Positions 38,955 through 47,216 of a stretch of DNA of 64,000 bases are shown here, in pieces. The notes under the pieces were generated by a model that made no database searches, was not told where the DNA came from, and saw nothing but the letters and a program-made list of their open reading frames with translations. Position numbers and translations under genes: made by a program. Position 1 is the first letter of the stretch; every line of letters begins with the position of its first letter. This DNA is from Sphaerisporangium aureirubrum (GTDB lineage: Bacteria > Actinomycetota > Actinomycetes > Streptosporangiales > Streptosporangiaceae): NCBI RefSeq assembly GCF_042658925.1, contig NZ_JBHSRF010000003.1, forward strand, positions 124,001 to 188,000, read 5' to 3'.

Positions 38955-39443
38955 TTAACCTTCCTTGGGTTCGGGTTGAACACGGCCGTTGCGCGCCGCG
39001 TGCGAGGAGGTGGCCGCCTCCTCGACGCTCTCCGCGCCGGTCCCGTCGGGCTCCGGTCCGGTCCGGGCGTCGGTGACGTACCCGGCCTGGTCCGGAGCCT
39101 CGGCGTGGGTCTCCTTGCGGAACGACTCGTATATGTCGATGAGCACCTGGCGTTGCCTCTCGGACAGGTGCGGGTCGGATCGGATCGCGGCGAGCACGTC
39201 GCTGTCCGGCACCCGGTCGTCGATGAGGCCCGCCTGCACGTACAGCGCCTGGGAGGAGATCCGCAGACCCTTGGCGATCTGGTTCAGGATCTCCGCGCTC
39301 GGCTTGCGCAGGCCCCGCTCGATCTGGCTCAGGTAGGGGTTGGAGACCCCTGCCTGTGAGGCGAGCTGGCGAAGAGAGATCTTCGCCTGCGTCCGCTGGT
39401 CGCGGATGTACTCGCCGATCGAGCCGACCTTCGGTAGTTCCAT
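38955..39443 (-). CDS. XRE-family regulator (Rv0474-like)
   Basis: This 162-aa protein has one helix-turn-helix domain ('SLRQLASQAGVSNPYLSQIE', about residues 23-42) and a variable acidic C-terminus. It likely regulates itself and the hbhA-like gene downstream. ATG 39443 is chosen since the conserved N-terminus 'MELPKVGSIGEYIRDQRTQ' starts there. A CAGAAT hexamer ends 6 nt upstream, and a TTGCA-AA-TGCAA palindrome lies at 39467-39478, in the -35 area. Confidence 0.88.
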   Translation of the reverse strand: MELPKVGSIGEYIRDQRTQAKISLRQLASQAGVSNPYLSQIERGLRKPSAEILNQIAKGLRISSQALYVQAGLIDDRVPDSDVLAAIRSDPHLSERQRQVLIDIYESFRKETHAEAPDQAGYVTDARTGPEPDGTGAESVEEAATSSHAARNGRVQPEPKEG

Positions 39444-39466
39444 ACCTTGATTCTGCCGCACGGTGC

Positions 39467-39478
39467 TTGCAAATGCAA
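39467..39478. promoter_or_regulatory. Palindrome at the XRE promoter
   Basis: TTGCA and TGCAA arms flank AA, 24 bp upstream of the XRE start and near its expected -35. This is a candidate autoregulatory site. Confidence 0.5.
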
Positions 39479-39515
39479 ACGCCATGGCTAACACCTGCAA
39501 GCAGCAGGGGGGTGA

Positions 39516-40442
39516 TCAGCCCGGGTAGACCCAAAGGAACGGCGCGGACACCGCCAGCAGCACCGAGAAGGTCACCAGCCCGTACCGGAACCGCCTCGGC
39601 AGCGCCACACCCGGCTTGACCAGGCGGTTCACCCGGGCCATGACCTGCTCGCCCGCCGCGCCGAGCGCCCCGCTCGGGGCCGGCATCGTCCCGGCGGTGC
39701 CGAAGCGCAGCAGCGCGGTGGCCAGGCGGCGGGCCGAGCAGTAACGGCGGGCCCGGTCGTCGGCGGCCATCTCGACCAGCAGGGCGACCGAGGAATGGGC
39801 GTCGCGCACCACGCTCAGCCAGGGCAGCGCGCGGGTGAGCGCGGTGAACGGCAGCAGCACCAGGTCGTGCCGCTCGCGCGCGTGCGCCGCCTCGTGCGCC
39901 AGCACGGCCGACAGCTCGTCATGGCTGAGCAGCGACAGCGTGCCGGCGCTGACCACGACCTCCGAGCGCAGGCCCGGCAGGCAGTACGCGGTGGCGCCGG
40001 GGTGGTCGAGCACCCGCACCCCCGGCACGCCGGGGTCCTCCCGGGCGATCAGCGACAGCAGCACGCGGTGGCGCCGCCGGGCGAGCAGGGTCTGCGCGCC
40101 CGCGGCCAGCAGCACCGTGACCAGCACCGACAGCAGCGCCAGCCCCGCGATCATCGCGGCGACGCGAGGGATGTCGTGCGGCAGCCGAAGGCCGTGGCCC
40201 ATGCCCGAGGAGATCGCCGAGTCGGCGTAGGCGTGCAGGCCGAACACCACGCCGCCGCCGTAGGGGGCGAGAGCGTACGCCAGCAGCGCTCCTACGCTGG
40301 CCAGGCCCCAGGTGACCCCGAGGGACTGCCAGAGAAGGATCGCCGCCCGGGGGGTGCGCCAGGGCCAGCGTGCGAACGTCAGCCGCCACGAGCCCACCGC
40401 GCACGCCAATGCGAGCGCGGTCAGGACAGCGGCGGCGATCAC
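39516..40442 (-). CDS. M56-family membrane metallopeptidase (BlaR1/MecR1-like)
   Basis: This 308-aa membrane zinc protease has four to five transmembrane helices and the HExxH motif in 'AVLAHEAAHARERHDLVLL' (about residues 180-198). It lacks the extracellular penicillin-binding sensor of BlaR1, as usual in actinobacterial BlaI partners. It probably cleaves or antagonises the adjacent BlaI repressor in response to an envelope or metal signal. GTG 40442 overlaps the blaI stop (GTGA). Confidence 0.9.
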   Translation of the reverse strand: MIAAAVLTALALACAVGSWRLTFARWPWRTPRAAILLWQSLGVTWGLASVGALLAYALAPYGGGVVFGLHAYADSAISSGMGHGLRLPHDIPRVAAMIAGLALLSVLVTVLLAAGAQTLLARRRHRVLLSLIAREDPGVPGVRVLDHPGATAYCLPGLRSEVVVSAGTLSLLSHDELSAVLAHEAAHARERHDLVLLPFTALTRALPWLSVVRDAHSSVALLVEMAADDRARRYCSARRLATALLRFGTAGTMPAPSGALGAAGEQVMARVNRLVKPGVALPRRFRYGLVTFSVLLAVSAPFLWVYPG

Positions 40443-40795
40443 TCTTCTTCCAGCTCCGTGAGTGCTTTGCGCAGGATTTCGGCCTCGGACCCGGAGACCG
40501 TCTGCGCGAAGCGCGTGAGCGCCGCGGAGCGGTCCCCGGTCATGTCCAGAGCTTCCAGCATAAGCTCGGCGACGTACGCGTCGCGGCTCGCCTTGGGTTC
40601 GTACCTCCAGGCGCGGCCGTCACGGGTGCGCCGCAGGAAGTTCTTGCGGGTGAGCCGGTCCAGGACGGTCATGACCGTGGTGGGCGCGAGGTCGCGGTCG
40701 GCGATGAGCCGGCCGACCTCCCTGGCGGTCAGCGGGGCGTTCTCGGCCCACAAGATGTCCATGACACTGCGCTCAAGCTCACCGAGACCCTTCAC
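40439..40795 (-). CDS. BlaI/MecI/CopY-family repressor
   Basis: This 118-aa winged-helix repressor ('LGELERSVMDILWAENAPL', 'DLAPTTVMTVLDRLTRKNF', 'WRYEPKASRDAYVAELML') would repress its operon with the M56 peptidase. It is leaderless: TAGGCT ends 7 nt before GTG 40795. Overlapping dyads GTAGTACTAC and CTAC-N5-GTAG lie just upstream, like BlaI operators. The promoter overlaps the end of the methyltransferase gene. Confidence 0.92.
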   Translation of the reverse strand: MKGLGELERSVMDILWAENAPLTAREVGRLIADRDLAPTTVMTVLDRLTRKNFLRRTRDGRAWRYEPKASRDAYVAELMLEALDMTGDRSAALTRFAQTVSGSEAEILRKALTELEEE

Positions 40796-40802
40796 GCGGA
40801 CA

Positions 40803-40833
40803 AGCCTACCTCGGGTAGTACTACGTCGTGTAG
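40803..40833 (-). promoter_or_regulatory. BlaI promoter and operator
   Basis: The minus-strand -10 TAGGCT (40808-40803) is preceded by a perfect 10-bp palindrome GTAGTACTAC (40815-40824) and an overlapping CTAC-GTCGT-GTAG dyad (40821-40833). TAC/GTA-rich dyads are typical of BlaI targets. Confidence 0.7.
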
Positions 40834-41654
40834 AGGACCTGTCCCGATCCGCCGCCGGGGGCCAGCGCCTCCCACGGCACGGTCACCTCGCCGAGCCGCC
40901 ACCTGCGCCGCCCGCCGAGCGGCGGCCGCACGGCGACCGGCCAGGACGCGGCGAGCAGCTCCACCGCCGCCGTCCACCTCGGCCGCATCCCGTAGGCGGC
41001 GTACGGCGCGGCCACCGCCCAGCAATGGTCGAAGTCGCGCAGGAAGGCGTGCACGCGCTCGCCCGGCACGTTGCGGTGGATCAGCGCCTTCGGCAGCCGC
41101 TCGGCCAGGTCGCCGGGGCTGCCGAACCCGGCCATCCGCGCCGCCAGCGTCACCGTGCGCGGCCCGCGGGCGTCCAGCGTCACCCACGCGGCCCGGTGGC
41201 CGACCTCCGAGCAGGTGCCCTCGACGATCACCCCGTCCGCCGCCACCCCGGCCCGCAGCAGGTCCCACGCCTCCCAGGCCCGCGCCTCGTCGTACTGCCG
41301 CAGCACGTTGAACGCCCGGACGACCAGCGGCGGCCGGTCCACCGGCAGCTCGAACCCGCCGTACGCGAACGACAGCCCCGGCCGCTCGTACGGCCGCGCC
41401 GCCGCCACCCGGGCCGGGTCGATCTCGACGCCCACCACCTCGACGTCCGGCCTGATCCGGCGCAGCCGCAGGAACAGCTCGGTCGTGGTGACGTGGGAGG
41501 CCCCGTAGCCGAGGTCCACGACCAGGGGCCGGTCGGCGGACACCAGCAGCGGGCCGTAGACGGCGCAGATCCACCGGTCCGCCCGCCGCAGCCGGTTGTG
41601 CCCGGTGGTGCCCCGGGTGATCTCGCCGGACGCCCGGGGGGCTCGCGCGCGCAT
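40821..41654 (-). CDS. Class I SAM-dependent methyltransferase
   Basis: This 277-aa protein has a Rossmann methyltransferase core. SAM-binding motif I is 'LVVDLGYGASHVTTTELFL' and the acidic end of strand 2 is 'VEVVGVEIDPARVAAA'. A conserved 'FNVLRQYDEARAWEAWDLL' block is characteristic of this actinobacterial family. The substrate is unknown. ATG 41654 lies 7 nt after the SDR stop, so the two are co-transcribed. Its stop codon lies inside the BlaI operator. Confidence 0.85.
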   Translation of the reverse strand: MRARAPRASGEITRGTTGHNRLRRADRWICAVYGPLLVSADRPLVVDLGYGASHVTTTELFLRLRRIRPDVEVVGVEIDPARVAAARPYERPGLSFAYGGFELPVDRPPLVVRAFNVLRQYDEARAWEAWDLLRAGVAADGVIVEGTCSEVGHRAAWVTLDARGPRTVTLAARMAGFGSPGDLAERLPKALIHRNVPGERVHAFLRDFDHCWAVAAPYAAYGMRPRWTAAVELLAASWPVAVRPPLGGRRRWRLGEVTVPWEALAPGGGSGQVLYTT

Positions 41655-41661
41655 CGCCGGG

Positions 41662-42402
41662 TCAGGAGACGCGGTGGACCTTGTGCTGCGCCGCCTGCGC
41701 GCGCGGACGGATCACCAGCCGGTCGATGTTGACGTTCCACGGCCGGGTGACGCACCAGGCGACGGCGTCCGCGACGTCGTCGGCGCTCAGCGGCCCCGGC
41801 ACCCCCTCGTACACCCGCTCGGCCTGCTCGGCGTCCCCACGGAACCGGGTGAGCGAGAACTCCTCGGTGTACACCATGCCCGGCGCGATCTCGGTGATGC
41901 GCACGGGCTCCCCGCACAGTTCCAGGCGGAGCGTCTCGACCATGGACGTCTGCGCGTGCTTGGCCGCGCAGTAGCCGCCGCCCCCCTCGTACGACACCAG
42001 CCCGGCCACCGAGGTGATCATCAGCAGCACGCCGTCGCCCGACTCGATCAGCTTGGGCAGCAGCGCCCTGGTCATGCGCAGCGACCCGAGCACGTTGACC
42101 TCGTACATCCGCCGCCAGTCGTCCACCAGGCCCTCGGCGACCGGCTCCAGGCCGATGGCGCCGCCCGCGTTGTTGACCAGCACGTCGCAGCCGTCCAGCG
42201 AGGCGGCGAACTCGGCGACCGACTCGTCGGAGGTCACGTCCAGCGTGGCGGGACGGATCGCGGGCACCTCGGCCGCCAGCTTGTCCAGCCGGTCCCTGCG
42301 CCGCGCCGCCGCCACCACGTCGAAGCCCTCGGCCGCGAGCCGCCGCGCGGTCGCCTCCCCGATGCCGCTGCTCGCGCCGGTCACCACCGCTGTCCTGGTC
42401 AT
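41662..42402 (-). CDS. Short-chain dehydrogenase/reductase
   Basis: This 246-aa classical SDR has the cofactor motif 'TGASSGIGEATARRLAAEGF' (about residues 8-27), the 'NNAGGA' motif and the active-site 'YCAAKHA' (Tyr and Lys), preceded by the 'ITSVAGL' serine. It is a cytosolic NAD(P)-dependent oxidoreductase of unknown substrate. GTGAGGACGG precedes ATG 42402. It is divergent from mshA and upstream of the methyltransferase gene. Confidence 0.92.
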   Translation of the reverse strand: MTRTAVVTGASSGIGEATARRLAAEGFDVVAAARRRDRLDKLAAEVPAIRPATLDVTSDESVAEFAASLDGCDVLVNNAGGAIGLEPVAEGLVDDWRRMYEVNVLGSLRMTRALLPKLIESGDGVLLMITSVAGLVSYEGGGGYCAAKHAQTSMVETLRLELCGEPVRITEIAPGMVYTEEFSLTRFRGDAEQAERVYEGVPGPLSADDVADAVAWCVTRPWNVNIDRLVIRPRAQAAQHKVHRVS

Positions 42403-42545
42403 CGTCCGTCCTCACCGTTTCACAGCCGTGTCATCGGATCCGCGCCCGGCGGGGCGCCGTCCACCCTGGCCATCCTGCCAGCGTCCTAGCGGCGGCGTCG
42501 CGGGAGGCCCGAGGCGGGAATAAGCGGGAATCTACTGAACTATCC

Positions 42546-42561
42546 ACCGGTTATAACCGGT
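42546..42561. promoter_or_regulatory. 16-bp palindrome upstream of mshA
   Basis: ACCGGTTATAACCGGT is perfectly self-complementary and ends 2 nt before the mshA GGAGG. A TATAAC inside could be a -10. It is a likely operator for an unidentified regulator. Confidence 0.65.
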
Positions 42562-42577
42562 TTGGAGGTGATGTCAG

Positions 42578-43864
42578 GTGGCGGGAACGCCGCTCGTGCC
42601 CAGGATCAGACGGGTCGCGACGATCAGCATGCACACTTCGCCGCTGGACCAGCCGGGCACCGGCGACGCGGGGGGGATGAACGTCTACATCGTCGAGGTC
42701 GCCAAACGCCTGGCGGGCCGCGGTGTCGAGGTGGAGATCTTCACCCGTCAGACCGGCAGGGACCTGCCTCCCACCGTCGAGCTCGTGCCCGGCGTGACCG
42801 TGCGGCACGTCACCGCGGGGCCGTACGAGGAGCTGAACAAAGGCGACCTCCCCGGTCAGCTGTGCAACTTCCTGTCCGGGGTGCTGCGCACCGAGGCGGC
42901 GTACGACGCGGGGCACTACGACGTGATCCACTCCCACTATTGGCTGTCCGGCCAGGTCGGCTGGCTCGCCAAGGAACGCTGGGGCGTGCCGCTGGTGCAC
43001 ACCATGCACACCATGGCCAAGGTCAAGAACCTCCTGCTGGCCCGGGGCGACAAGCCCGAGCCGGTCGCCCGGGTGCTCGGCGAGGAGCAGGTCGTGGAGG
43101 TCGCCGACCGCCTGGTCGCCAACACCGCCACCGAGGCCAGGGAGCTGATCGACCTCTACGGCGCCCCCGCCCGGCGCGTCGAGGTGGTCAACCCCGGCGT
43201 CAGCCTCCAGGTGTTCAAGCCCGGCCCGCGCGGCGGCGCCAGGGAACGGCTCGGCCTGCCGCCGGACGCGCACGTCATGCTGTTCGTCGGCCGCATCCAG
43301 CCGCTCAAGGCCCCCGACGTGCTGCTCAAGGCGGCCGCCCGCATGCTCGCCGACGACCCCGCGCTGCGCTCGCGCCTGCTGGTCGCGTTCGTCGGCGGCC
43401 TCAGCGGCAACGGCCTGGCCCGGCCCTCCTACCTCACCGACCTGGCCGCCGCCCTCGGCATCGCCGACGTCGTACGGCTCGCGCCGCCCGCGCCGCAGCA
43501 TGAGCTGGCCGACTGGTACCGCGCGGCCGACGTCACCGTGGTGCCGTCCTACAACGAATCCTTCGGCCTGGTCGCGCTGGAGTCGCAGGCGTGCGGCACG
43601 CCGGTCGCCGCCGCGTCCGTCGGCGGCCTGCGCACCGCCGTACGGGACGGCGTCTCCGGGGTGCTCGTCGACGGCCACGAGCCGCGCGAGTGGGCCGCGG
43701 CCCTGCGGACCCTGGCCGAGCGGCCCGCCTGGCGCGCGATGCTCGGCGCCGGGGCCAGGGAACACGCCGCCGCGTTCGGATGGTCGGCCACCGCGGCCCG
43801 CCTGCTGGACGTCTACGCCGGGGCCACCGCCCGGCTGCACGCCCCCCTCGCGGCCCGCCTCTGA
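42578..43864 (+). CDS. mshA: D-inositol-3-phosphate glycosyltransferase MshA
   Basis: This 428-aa GT4 glycosyltransferase is the first committed enzyme of mycothiol synthesis, joining GlcNAc from UDP-GlcNAc to inositol 3-phosphate. The N-terminal 'ISMHTSPLDQPGTGDAGGMN' is the MshA signature loop. The GT-B C-terminal domain has 'FVGRIQPLKAPDVLL' and the nucleotide-sugar motif 'PSYNESFGLVALESQACGTP'. GTG 42578 follows GGAGG by 9 nt. A 16-bp palindrome sits directly before the ribosome site. Confidence 0.96.
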   Translation: MAGTPLVPRIRRVATISMHTSPLDQPGTGDAGGMNVYIVEVAKRLAGRGVEVEIFTRQTGRDLPPTVELVPGVTVRHVTAGPYEELNKGDLPGQLCNFLSGVLRTEAAYDAGHYDVIHSHYWLSGQVGWLAKERWGVPLVHTMHTMAKVKNLLLARGDKPEPVARVLGEEQVVEVADRLVANTATEARELIDLYGAPARRVEVVNPGVSLQVFKPGPRGGARERLGLPPDAHVMLFVGRIQPLKAPDVLLKAAARMLADDPALRSRLLVAFVGGLSGNGLARPSYLTDLAAALGIADVVRLAPPAPQHELADWYRAADVTVVPSYNESFGLVALESQACGTPVAAASVGGLRTAVRDGVSGVLVDGHEPREWAAALRTLAERPAWRAMLGAGAREHAAAFGWSATAARLLDVYAGATARLHAPLAARL

Positions 43865-43944
43865 TCGCGGGGGCGCCGCGCCGGTCAGGCGGCGCGCCTG
43901 ATACACGTGGTCCAGCCGGGTCTGTTACGCGGGAGTGTGCACAC

Positions 43945-44457
43945 ATGGATCACGAGTCCGTCGTCGAGGCCGCGCTGAAGGCCGCCGAGGTGACCTACGA
44001 GAACCCGCGTCCCGGGGCCTACCTGGTGCGCCTGCCCGGCCAGCACAAGCTGGCCACCATGACGTGGCTCACCGTGAGCGACCAGGCACTGCACGTCGAG
44101 GCGTTCTTCTGCCGCAGGCCCGACGAGAACCACACCGAGTTCTACCGGTGGCTGCTCACCAAGAACGGCGCCATGTACGGCGTGCACTTCGCCCTCGACG
44201 CCATGGGGGACGTCCACCTGGTCGGGCACCTGCCGCTGTCGTCCATCTCGGCCGGGGAGATCGACCGGCTCCTCGGCTGCGTCCTCACCTACGCCGACGA
44301 GTGGTTCGACCGCGCCCTGGAACTGGGCTTCGCCTCCTCCATCCGCCGCGAGTGGGACTGGCGCGTCAAGCGAGGCGAATCCCTCGCCAACCTGCAGGCC
44401 TTCACTGGCATGATCGAGCGGGGACGGCGGGAGAGCGGCTCCACCGGCACGCCCTAA
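43945..44457 (+). CDS. YbjN-domain protein
   Basis: This 170-aa protein has a YbjN/type-III-chaperone-like fold ('LHVEAFFCRRPDENHTEFY', 'VHLVGHLPLSSISAGEIDRL'). YbjN-type proteins lie between mshA and gpmA in many actinobacteria, as I recall. Function is unknown; a chaperone or signalling role is suggested for the family. ATG 43945 has GGGAG 9 nt upstream; the longer frame back to 43591 overlaps mshA and is not coding. Confidence 0.85.
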   Translation: MDHESVVEAALKAAEVTYENPRPGAYLVRLPGQHKLATMTWLTVSDQALHVEAFFCRRPDENHTEFYRWLLTKNGAMYGVHFALDAMGDVHLVGHLPLSSISAGEIDRLLGCVLTYADEWFDRALELGFASSIRREWDWRVKRGESLANLQAFTGMIERGRRESGSTGTP

Positions 44458-44460
44458 GCT
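44455..44460 (+). promoter_or_regulatory. -10 hexamer of gpmA
   Basis: TAAGCT, overlapping the ybjN-like stop, ends 7 nt before ATG 44468. This indicates a leaderless gpmA mRNA. Confidence 0.5.
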
Positions 44461-44467
44461 TGGGCGC

Positions 44468-45211
44468 ATGGCGACTTTGGTGCTATTGCGGCATGGCGAG
44501 AGCGAGTGGAACGCGAAGGGCCTTTTCACGGGCTGGGTCGACGTCACCCTCTCGACGGCGGGCGAGGAGGAGGCGCGCCGCGGCGGCCGTCTGCTGCTCG
44601 ACACGGGACTGCGTCCGGATGTTGTGCACACCTCGGTGCTGACCCGGGCGATCCAGACGGCGAACATCGCGCTCGGCGCGGCGGACCTGCTGTGGCTGCC
44701 GGTCTCGCGTACCTGGCGGCTCAACGAGCGCCACTACGGCGCGTTGCAGGGCAAGGACAAGGCGCAGACCCGCGAGGAGTTCGGCGACGAGCAGTTCACG
44801 CTGTGGCGCCGCTCCTACGACGTCCCCCCGCCGCCCCTGCCGGACGACGACGAGTACTCCCAGGCCGGTGACGCGAGGTACGGCGGCCTGCCCCCCGAGC
44901 TGCTGCCGCGCACCGAGTGCCTGAAGGACGTCGTCGGGCGCATGCTGCCCTACTGGTACGACTCGATCGTCCCCGACCTAGCCGCCGGCCACACCGTCCT
45001 CGTGGTCGCGCACGGCAACTCCCTGCGCGCCCTGGTCAAGCACCTCGACGGCGTCTCCGACGAGGCGATCGCCAAGCTCAACATCCCCACCGGCATCCCG
45101 CTGCGCTACGAGCTGGACTCCTCCTTCAAGCCGGTCGTGGCGGGCGGCGAATACCTCGACCCCGACGCCGCCAAGGCCGCCATCGAGGCCGTGGCCAACC
45201 AGGGCCGCTGA
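44468..45211 (+). CDS. gpmA: 2,3-bisphosphoglycerate-dependent phosphoglycerate mutase
   Basis: This 247-aa glycolytic enzyme interconverts 3- and 2-phosphoglycerate. The phosphohistidine motif 'LLRHGESEWNAKGLFTGW' is at the N-terminus, 'RHYGALQGKDKAQTREEFGD' is conserved, and the second catalytic histidine is in 'VVAHGNSLRALVKHLDG'. The length matches bacterial GpmA. It is followed by a bidirectional terminator shared with phoU. Confidence 0.96.
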   Translation: MATLVLLRHGESEWNAKGLFTGWVDVTLSTAGEEEARRGGRLLLDTGLRPDVVHTSVLTRAIQTANIALGAADLLWLPVSRTWRLNERHYGALQGKDKAQTREEFGDEQFTLWRRSYDVPPPPLPDDDEYSQAGDARYGGLPPELLPRTECLKDVVGRMLPYWYDSIVPDLAAGHTVLVVAHGNSLRALVKHLDGVSDEAIAKLNIPTGIPLRYELDSSFKPVVAGGEYLDPDAAKAAIEAVANQGR

Positions 45212-45226
45212 CCGCGCGCGACGACA

Positions 45227-45255
45227 ACGGGGCACGGCCGCCGGCCGTGCCCCGT
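45227..45255. terminator. Bidirectional terminator between gpmA and phoU
   Basis: A perfect 13-bp stem (ACGGGGCACGGCC with GGCCGTGCCCCGT) with a 3-nt loop lies between two convergent genes. Confidence 0.92.
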
Positions 45256-45272
45256 CCCTCTTCGACGCCTCG

Positions 45273-45929
45273 TCAGTCGATGGAGTCGGGGTCCCGGCTC
45301 CCGGTGACCAGGTAGACCACGTCCCGGGCGACCCGCACGGCGTGGTCGGCGTACCGCTCGTAGTAGCGGCCGGTGAGCGTGATGTCGATGGCCGGCTCGA
45401 TGCCGTGCGACCACTCCTTGGACAGCAGCACCCGGAACAGCCGCCGGTGCAGCCGGTCCATCTGGTCGTCGTCGGTCTCCAGCTCCTTGGCGAGCTCGAT
45501 GTCCTGGCCGATGATGCAGGTGCCGGTCTTGGTGACCAGGCGCTCGGCGATCTGGCCCATCTCCAGGATGGTGTCGCGCACCTCCGGCGGGATCGCCGAC
45601 TCGGGGTGGCGCATCCGGGCGATCTTGGCGACGTGCTCGGCCAGGTCGCCCATGCGCTCCAGGTCGCTGCCCATCCGCAGCGCGGTGATGGCCGTGCGGA
45701 GGTCCACGGCGACCGGCTGCTGGGTGGCCATGAGTTCGTAGATCGAGGTCTCCAGGTCCGCGTAGATGCGGTCGACCTCGGCGTCCTGGGAGATGACGCT
45801 CTCCGCGAGCTGCAGGTCGGCGTCGAGCAGCGCCGTGGTGGCCCTCGAGATGGCCGAACGGACAAGGCGGGTCATCTCCACCAGGCGGTCGGTGAGAGCG
45901 TTGAGTTCGTCGTGGAAGGCGTCGCGCAT
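45273..45929 (-). CDS. phoU: Phosphate signalling protein PhoU
   Basis: This 218-aa protein of two PhoU three-helix bundles ('MGSDLERMGDLAEHVAKIAR' in the first, 'YYERYADHAVRVARDVVYL' in the second) holds the metal-binding E/DxxxD motifs. It modulates the sensor kinase and phosphate transport. ATG 45929 gives the conserved 'MRDAFHDELNALTDRLVEM' start. TAGCGT on the minus strand ends 7 nt before it. A PHO-box-like repeat overlaps its -35 region. Confidence 0.95.
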   Translation of the reverse strand: MRDAFHDELNALTDRLVEMTRLVRSAISRATTALLDADLQLAESVISQDAEVDRIYADLETSIYELMATQQPVAVDLRTAITALRMGSDLERMGDLAEHVAKIARMRHPESAIPPEVRDTILEMGQIAERLVTKTGTCIIGQDIELAKELETDDDQMDRLHRRLFRVLLSKEWSHGIEPAIDITLTGRYYERYADHAVRVARDVVYLVTGSRDPDSID

Positions 45930-45936
45930 GGCGCTC

Positions 45937-45942
45937 ACGCTA
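45937..45942 (-). promoter_or_regulatory. -10 hexamer of phoU
   Basis: TAGCGT on the minus strand ends 7 nt before ATG 45929. The -35 position falls in the PHO box rather than in a sigma-type hexamer. Confidence 0.5.
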
Positions 45943-45948
45943 CGCGCG

Positions 45949-45981
45949 GGATCGTGAACGAACTTCGTCCAATAGGTGAAC
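45949..45981 (-). promoter_or_regulatory. PHO-box-like direct repeats between phoU and senX3
   Basis: Read on the minus strand, GTTCACC (45981-45975) recurs as GTTCACG starting at 45959, exactly 22 bp (two 11-bp units) further, with a weaker middle unit. This is the GTTCACC direct-repeat pattern of actinobacterial PhoP/RegX3 sites. It fits autoregulation of the divergent pair. Confidence 0.75.
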
Positions 45982-46009
45982 TCTCCAGGAAAGGGGCCTG
46001 CCGGGGTAC

Positions 46010-46037
46010 CTGACCGGCGGGAATCGACACCTACCAT
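46010..46037 (+). promoter_or_regulatory. Promoter of the senX3-regX3 operon
   Basis: -35 CTGACC (46010-46015), a 16-bp spacer and -10 TACCAT (46032-46037) lie 7 nt before GTG 46045. It is leaderless. Confidence 0.6.
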
Positions 46038-46044
46038 CGGAAGC

Positions 46045-47216
46045 GTGAGTGAGATCGTGGCGAGCCTGGCAGCGCTGGCGGGGTTCGTCGTCGGGGCGAT
46101 CGCGATGATGGCGGTCCGCCCGCGCGACAAACAGCCGTCCGGCCCGGACGAGAACACCGACAACATCCTTCCGCAAGGAGTGGCCTCGGTTCTCGCCGTG
46201 CTGCCGTCGTCGGCCGTCGTCCTCGGCCGGGACGACCGTGTGCTGCGGGCCAGTTCGGCGGCCCGCGCCTTCGGGCTGGTCAAGGGTGATCAGCTCACCG
46301 CGGCCGAGCTGCTGGCGCTGGCCAGGCAGGTCCGCCGCAGCGGCGAGATCCAGGAGAGCGAGATCGAGGTCGCGGGGAACAGGTTCGGCGTCGAGCCGAC
46401 CACGTTCGCCGTGCGGGTGGCGCCGCTCGGCACCCACGGCCAGGTGCTCGTCCTCGCCGAGGACCAGACCGAGCGCCGCCGGGTCGAGGCGGTGCGCCGC
46501 GACTTCGTCGCCAACGTCAGCCACGAGCTCAAGACCCCCGTCGGCGCCCTCAGCCTGCTGGCCGAGACCGTCCAGGACGCCGCCGACGACCCCGTGGCCG
46601 TCACCCGCTTCTCCGGGCGCATGCAGCACGAGGCCGCCCGGCTCACCTACCTCGTCCAGGACCTGATCACCCTGTCCCGGATCCAGGGCGGCGAGCCGAT
46701 CCCCACCCCCGGCCGCGTGCCGGTGGACGAGGTGGTGCACGAGGCCATCGACCGCTGCGGCACCCGGGCGTCCGCCAAGGAGATCTCCTTGGTGGCCGGC
46801 GGCACCGAGGGCCTGCGCGTCTGGGGGGACGACGAGCTGCTCGTCACCGCCCTGCGCAACCTGATCGACAACGCCGTCGCCTACAGCCCCGAGAACACCC
46901 GGGTCGTGGTGTGCGCGCGGGCGGTCGGGGACACCGTCGAGGTCAGCGTCAGCGACCAGGGCATCGGCATCCCGGAGAGCTCGCTGGAACGGATCTTCGA
47001 GCGGTTCTTCCGGGTGGACCCCGCCCGGTCCCGGGCGACCGGAGGCACCGGCCTCGGGCTCGCCATCGTCAAGCACGTCGCCGTGGCCCACGGCGGCGAG
47101 GTGACGGTCTGGAGCAAAGAAGGCTCCGGCTCCACCTTCACCCTTCGTCTACCGGCTTTCGGCGGCGCGGCGATGGCCGTGCCGGACAGCACAACTAATT
47201 CCCTGGAGGCCGCGCA

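Noticed and set aside
38343..39534. Upstream part of the long frame 37990-39534 as an N-terminal extension of DUF2516
   Set aside because: It overlaps the HbhA-like and XRE genes in another frame and has no domain. The DUF2516 protein begins at 38325 with its own ribosome site.
39516..40442. BlaR1-type beta-lactam sensor
   Set aside because: No penicillin-binding domain follows the M56 domain, so beta-lactam sensing is not supported.
45976..46044. N-terminal extension of the sensor kinase
   Set aside because: It would lie over the PHO box and promoter. GTG 46045 fits the leaderless pattern and family start.
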